Assembly (NCBI RefSeq): GCF_029105185.1
Contig: NZ_JAFMZK010000002.1
Coordinates: 372,001 to 436,000, forward strand
DNA: 64,000 bases
From: Aliiroseovarius sp. Z3
GTDB lineage: Bacteria > Pseudomonadota > Alphaproteobacteria > Rhodobacterales > Rhodobacteraceae
Direction of reading: 5' to 3'
A program made the position numbers and the translations under genes. The notes under the pieces are model-generated. The model worked only from the letters and a program-made list of their open reading frames with translations. It was not told the DNA's origin and did not search any database. Positions 61,747-64,000 of this stretch are shown one piece after another. The stretch's first letter is position 1. The number at the start of each line of letters is the position of its first letter.

Positions 61747-63582
61747 ATGCCGTTGACCCAGGATCAGATCCTTCGTTTTTTGCAATCGGTGCATCCTTAT
61801 GACGTCCTGCCACAGGACACGTTGAACACACTTGCCGCGCGGATCGAGCCACGCTCTGTCGCGTCGGGCGACCCCATTTATGAACTGGGCGAAATGCTGC
61901 CCGGCATCTTCATCATTCACGCTGGCGAGGTCGAGGTCACGGACGAGAATGATGTGACCGTTAGCCAGTTGGGCGTGCGCAACTCGTTCGGTGAACGTGG
62001 ATTGCTGAGGGATGGGCGCGCGGTGACGAAGACGCGGGCCCTGACAGAAACGACCTTGCTGATCCTGCCCGTTGATGCCTTCCGGGATCTGATGAAGGCG
62101 CATGAGCCTGTGCGCCGGTTCTTCGACCGGTCCCGGGCGGACAGACAGGGAAAACAAGCGCAGCAAAGCCTTGCGACAACGCAGGTTGATACGTTCATGG
62201 CACGCAACCCGATCACCTGCTCGCCTGACACGACGGTTCGTGACGCCGCCATCCTGATGCGTGACTACGGGGTGTCTTCCCTGTGCATGACCGAGGCCGA
62301 CACGTTGACCGGTATTCTGACCACACGCGATATGTCCGGCAAAGTGGTTGCTGAAGCCTTGCCCAACGACACTCCGGTGTCCGCAGTTATGACGCCCAAT
62401 CCCATCACGCTGGCACCGTCGGCCATCGGGTCGGACGTTCTGCATGTGATGATGGAGAAGCGTATCGGGCATTTGCCCATCGTCGAGGGTGACAAGCTGG
62501 TCGGGATCGTCAGCCAGACCGATCTGACCCGGTTCCAGGCCGTCAGCTCGGCCGAACTGGTGCGTGAACTGGCGCAAGCCGCTGATGCGCAAGAAATGCA
62601 GGCCGTGACGAAACGCATTCCGCAATTGCTGGTGCAACTGGTCGCGGGCGGCAGTCCCCATCAGGTCGTGACCCGCCTGATCACTGACATCGCGGACACA
62701 GCCACCCGCCGCCTTGTCGCGCTGGCCGAAGAAAAACTTGGCCCGGCGCCTGCGCCTTACCTGTGGCTTGCTTGTGGCAGTCAGGGACGGCAGGAACAAA
62801 CCGGCGTGTCCGATCAGGACAATTGCCTGATCTTGTCCGATGACGTGAGCGACGCGGATCGCGATGGCTATTTCGCGGAACTTGCGACGTTTGTCTGCGA
62901 TGGGCTGGATACCTGCGGCTACGTCTATTGTCCCGGTGACATGATGGCCACCAATCCACGCTGGCGACAGCCCTTGTCGGTCTGGCGTGGTTATTTCGAC
63001 GGATGGGTCGCCAAGCCAAGCCCCGAGGCGCAAATGCTGGCCTCTGTCATGTTCGATCTGCGGCCCATTGCGGGCGACGCCCGGTTGTTTGGGTCGTTGC
63101 AAACGGACACGCTGGCAATGGCCGCAAAGAATTCGATCTTCGTGGCACATATGGTGTCTAACAGCCTGAAGCACACGCCGCCTCTGGGGTTGCTGCGCGG
63201 CTTTGCCACCATTCGGTCGGGTGAACACAAGAACCATCTGGATATGAAACATAACGGCGTGGTGCCGATCGTCGATCTGGGGCGCGTTTACGCGTTGCAA
63301 GGACAATTGACCGAAGCAAACACGCGCGCACGCTTTGTCGCTGCGATCAATGCGGGCGGGCTGAGCCAATCGGGCGGGCAGGACTTGCTGGATGCCTATG
63401 ACCTGATCGCAGAAACACGGCTTGAGCATCAGGCCGAACAGGTAAAGGCCGGACAGGCACCAGATAACTATCTGGCGCCGTCGGCGTTGTCAGAATTTGA
63501 CCGCAGCCATCTGCGCGATGCTTTCGTGGTCGTGAAATCAATGCAAAGTGCCATCGGGCACGGGCGCGGCATGCTCGGCTGA
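61747..63582 (+). CDS. cNMP-binding / CBS-pair / DUF294 nucleotidyltransferase-like protein
   Basis: The protein has 611 residues. Residues about 10-125 form a cyclic-nucleotide-binding-like domain (GDPIYELGEMLPGIFIIHAGE). Residues about 150-265 are a pair of CBS domains. A GlnD-like nucleotidyltransferase follows, with GSQGRQEQTGVSDQDN giving Gly344-Ser345 and Asp356/Asp358, and the DUF294 C-terminal helical domain runs to about 600. The order matches a known family often linked to acetate symporters, thought to sense nucleotides and modify or regulate a partner. An ATG at 61743 is in another frame. Confidence 0.9.
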   Translation: MPLTQDQILRFLQSVHPYDVLPQDTLNTLAARIEPRSVASGDPIYELGEMLPGIFIIHAGEVEVTDENDVTVSQLGVRNSFGERGLLRDGRAVTKTRALTETTLLILPVDAFRDLMKAHEPVRRFFDRSRADRQGKQAQQSLATTQVDTFMARNPITCSPDTTVRDAAILMRDYGVSSLCMTEADTLTGILTTRDMSGKVVAEALPNDTPVSAVMTPNPITLAPSAIGSDVLHVMMEKRIGHLPIVEGDKLVGIVSQTDLTRFQAVSSAELVRELAQAADAQEMQAVTKRIPQLLVQLVAGGSPHQVVTRLITDIADTATRRLVALAEEKLGPAPAPYLWLACGSQGRQEQTGVSDQDNCLILSDDVSDADRDGYFAELATFVCDGLDTCGYVYCPGDMMATNPRWRQPLSVWRGYFDGWVAKPSPEAQMLASVMFDLRPIAGDARLFGSLQTDTLAMAAKNSIFVAHMVSNSLKHTPPLGLLRGFATIRSGEHKNHLDMKHNGVVPIVDLGRVYALQGQLTEANTRARFVAAINAGGLSQSGGQDLLDAYDLIAETRLEHQAEQVKAGQAPDNYLAPSALSEFDRSHLRDAFVVVKSMQSAIGHGRGMLG

Positions 63583-63612
63583 CGCGTGCTGTGCGCAAGG
63601 GAAGGAAGCTGA

Positions 63613-64000
63613 ATGTTCTATGAAATCGTTGCCACGCTCGTGTCAGCCTTTGTCGGAGCCGGCCTTGTTCTGGCCCTGAACAAGCTGACGGGGGGGCGTC
63701 TGCCCAAATGGGCGATGCCGGTCGGGGCAGGGCTTGCGATGATCGTGACCACGGTCGCCAATGAATACGCTTGGTATGACCGCACCCGCGATCTTCTGCC
63801 AGAAGGCATGACCGTCGTGATGGAGGTCGAGAACAACTCGATCTACCGTCCGTGGACCTTTGTGGCGCCATTTGTCGAGCGTTTTGCCGCCATTGATGAA
63901 CAATCCCTGCGCACCCACCAAGCACAGCCTTATCTGCGGATGGTCGATTTTCTGTTCATGGGGCGCTGGTCCGCGCCCGAGAAAATGGTGGTGCTCGGAG
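63613..64000 (+). CDS. Hypothetical membrane-anchored protein (runs off the right edge)
   Basis: ATG 63613 has GGAAGG about eight bases upstream, 30 bases after the DUF294 stop. The visible 129 residues contain two hydrophobic segments (about 3-25 and 34-51) joined by a short loop, and then a soluble domain that includes TVVMEVENNSIYRPWTFVAP. I recognise no family. Spacing suggests cotranscription with the DUF294 gene. Confidence 0.75.
   Translation, partial: MFYEIVATLVSAFVGAGLVLALNKLTGGRLPKWAMPVGAGLAMIVTTVANEYAWYDRTRDLLPEGMTVVMEVENNSIYRPWTFVAPFVERFAAIDEQSLRTHQAQPYLRMVDFLFMGRWSAPEKMVVLG

Noticed and set aside
61543-63429. A 628-codon open frame antisense to the DUF294 gene.
   Set aside because: Same reason: the plus strand encodes a clear multidomain protein with intact motifs, and the antisense product resembles nothing.
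1-64000. CRISPR arrays, tRNA or rRNA genes, complete insertion sequences.
   Set aside because: I saw no regularly spaced repeats, no tRNA T-loop pattern with an acceptor stem, no rRNA sequence and no transposase. Short or divergent cases could still escape reading by eye.

Overview
The window reads as chromosomal DNA of an alphaproteobacterium of the Rhodobacteraceae (Roseobacter group). This rests on the high-GC coding style, two TRAP transporters (one DctPQM type, one TAXI type with a fused permease), the acs-adk-DUF4212-acetate symporter arrangement, and tightly overlapped (ATGA/TGATG) operons. I saw no rRNA, tRNA, CRISPR array or intact insertion sequence. The genus cannot be fixed from the sequence alone.

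Layout. 1-8,000 is a mosaic of small units: a partial gene and decayed gene pieces, a TetR regulator with a lactonase-like metallo-hydrolase sharing one operator type, a saccharopine-dehydrogenase-like/DCC pair, a guanidinium exporter behind a guanidine-II (mini-ykkC) riboswitch, an ACT-domain protein, and an ArsR-SRPBCC-DoxX-YdeI operon with tandem operators. 8,040-14,767 is the most unusual part: a three-gene minus-strand operon encoding a papain-like peptidase with a degenerate lipase-like domain, an 1,130-residue protein joining SGNH hydrolase, caspase-like and M15-type peptidase domains to an unknown C-terminal domain, and a polytopic membrane protein. I know no described system with this composition. 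15,013-17,570 is the 5-oxoprolinase operon pxpBCA. 17,580-21,841 is an RND efflux pump with its adaptor.

22,025-32,499 holds two TRAP systems around an RpiR-type regulator. On the left, class III aminotransferase, BKACE and DctPQM suggest import of an amino compound, transamination and beta-keto acid cleavage. On the right are a TAXI binding protein, a fused permease and a UspA protein. 32,561-39,146 is a two-component system divergent from a sugar ABC transporter (gts-like). Convergent to it, 39,150-51,365 is an eleven-gene galactoside operon: ABC importer, alpha-galactosidase, beta-galactosidase, mutarotase, and the oxidative galactose (De Ley-Doudoroff) route of dehydrogenase, lactonase, dehydratase, kinase and aldolase. 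Its IclR regulator and ABC ATPase are divergent (51,505-53,374). 53,458-56,447 carries an AMP-forming ligase, a thiolase lacking one catalytic cysteine, and a nitroreductase. 56,872-63,582 is an acetate module: acetyl-CoA synthetase, adenylate kinase, a small DUF4212 subunit, an acetate-type symporter and, after a strong terminator, a cNMP/CBS/DUF294 signalling protein.

A recurring design is visible: all four transporter operons that begin transport with a binding-protein gene have a GC-rich stem-loop between that gene and the first permease gene. Regulatory DNA is legible at several loci: TetR, ArsR and IclR palindromes and a 10-bp-phased response-regulator-like site.
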